From Medakamo hakoo (lineage: Eukaryota; Chlorophyta; Trebouxiophyceae; Coccomyxaceae), in NCBI GenBank assembly GCA_026636295.1, contig CP089454.1, forward strand, positions 1 through 64,000: a stretch of 64,000 nt of DNA, read 5' to 3'. The notes beneath the pieces are model-generated. The model was not told where the DNA came from and made no database searches. It saw only the letters and a program-made list of their open reading frames with translations. This document shows positions 63,376 through 64,000 of the stretch, one piece after another. The position numbers and the translations under genes are program-made. Position 1 is the first letter of the stretch; the number at the start of each line of letters is the position of its first letter.

Positions 63376-63535
63376 GGCGATAGATCTTTCGTTTTCTTCT
63401 CAAGTTGAGGCGGGAGATGAGAGGAGTGAAGAGAGGGAGGAGTGAGGACGCGCGCGCCGATGCCTGTGCCGGTCAGAACACCCGCGATTTTCTCTCGCGG
63501 GCACGGCGGCACCAAACCACCGCCCACACACCAGC
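63376..63535. promoter_or_regulatory. Presumed divergent promoter, giant protein / TBC gene
   Basis: 160 bases if the favoured first exon of the giant gene is right. Nothing specific recognised. Confidence 0.35.
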
Positions 63536-64000
63536 ATGGATCTGTACGGCTTTCCTTTCGCCGACGACGCGGGCGCCGGACCGTCATCCTCACCCGCCGC
63601 CGCGGCGGCGCGGGCAACCTGCGCGGCCGCCCAAGCGCGCCGCGCGCCCCGCTGGGCGGCCGTCTCGCCCGGCGGCCCGCTGCCACCGCACGACGAGCTG
63701 AAAGCCCTGGCACGCAAGGTGTGAGGGGCTTGTGTGTGGATTGGGCGGCGCAGTGAAGAGGCCGGGATGCCCCGGCAAACGCGGGCCCCCATTCACAAAA
63801 AAACGCGCGCGCCGACCACCCCCTCCCCTCTCCCCTCTCCCCGTCCACCTCAACAGGGCATCCCCCCGCACCTCCGCCCCTGGGTCTGGGCCGCCGCGTC
63901 GGGGGCCGCCACCGCCGCCCGGTCGCACGGACCGCACTACTACAGTGCGTGCGTGGCCATGGGCGAGTCGGAGTGCGTCAGCGCGGCACGCCAAATCGAC
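63536..64000 (+). CDS. TBC-domain RabGAP, 5' part, runs off the window
   Basis: Exons 63536-63718 and 63857-64000 (continues beyond the window); 109 codons seen. Exon 1 MDLYGFPFADDAG... with an Ala-rich stretch ends DELKALARK. Exon 2 starts GIPPHLRPWVWAAASGA and reaches SAARQID: the opening of a TBC domain, where xLRxxxRxGIPxxLRxxVWxxLSGA and a later QIxxDxxRTFP are typical. TBC proteins are GTPase-activating proteins for Rab GTPases in vesicle traffic. The catalytic Arg and Gln fingers lie outside the window. Confidence 0.85.

Overview
The window is the left end of a linear nuclear chromosome, most likely from a green alga. It starts with 177 bases of telomere (CCCTAA on this strand, i.e. 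TTAGGG), then about 2.7 kb of gene-poor subtelomere, then tightly packed, very GC-rich, intron-bearing protein genes. Evidence for a green alga: simple transit peptides followed by twin-arginine lumen signals, plant-type gene families (EDR1/Raf-like kinase, LEC14B/DCAF11, PsbP-domain proteins, BPG2-type GTPase, the plant-type insert in adenosylhomocysteinase), and TGTAA poly(A) motifs just after several stop codons. I cannot name the species. TTAGGG rather than TTTAGGG is unusual for the green lineage.

Layout: 1-177 telomere; 178-2877 subtelomere without a supported gene; then 28 genes: ABC1 kinase (-), carboxyl-terminal protease (+), RRP7 (-), KOW-like domain protein (+), PEX3 (-), CCA/poly(A) polymerase (+), DCAF11-like WD40 (-), NDUFS4 (+), phosphoglucomutase (-), calnexin (-), adenosylhomocysteinase (+), formin (-), DEAD-box helicase (+), PsbP-domain protein (-), NDUFB7 (+), EDR1-type MAPKKK (-), organellar bL32 (+), BPG2-like GTPase (-), secreted TTHB210-like protein (-), lumenal cyclophilin (+), Ser/Thr kinase (-), small Cys/His protein (+), RAD17 (+), second PsbP-domain protein (-), TPR plastid protein (+), GNAT (+), a ~2,300-residue modular repeat protein (-), and the start of a TBC RabGAP (+).

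The order is almost strictly alternating: 23 of 27 neighbouring pairs differ in strand, giving 12 divergent and 11 convergent pairs with short gaps. Most are housekeeping genes. Plastid functions are common (D1-type protease, two PsbP-like proteins, lumenal cyclophilin, TPR protein, BPG2, ABC1K, DEAD helicase), and there are two mitochondrial complex I subunits and an organellar ribosomal protein. All introns are GT-AG, and most genes have none or one near the 5' end, often between a targeting peptide and the mature domain.

The most unusual gene is the giant at 56034-62939 (minus). It combines six copies of an RPPRAFSALGW-type motif, 11-residue amphipathic repeats like those of LEA/perilipin/synuclein proteins, one possible membrane segment and a C-terminal KYDPL repeat region. 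I recognise no family for it.

Exon borders were assigned by hand from splice consensus, reading phase and family conservation. They have not been tested against transcripts.
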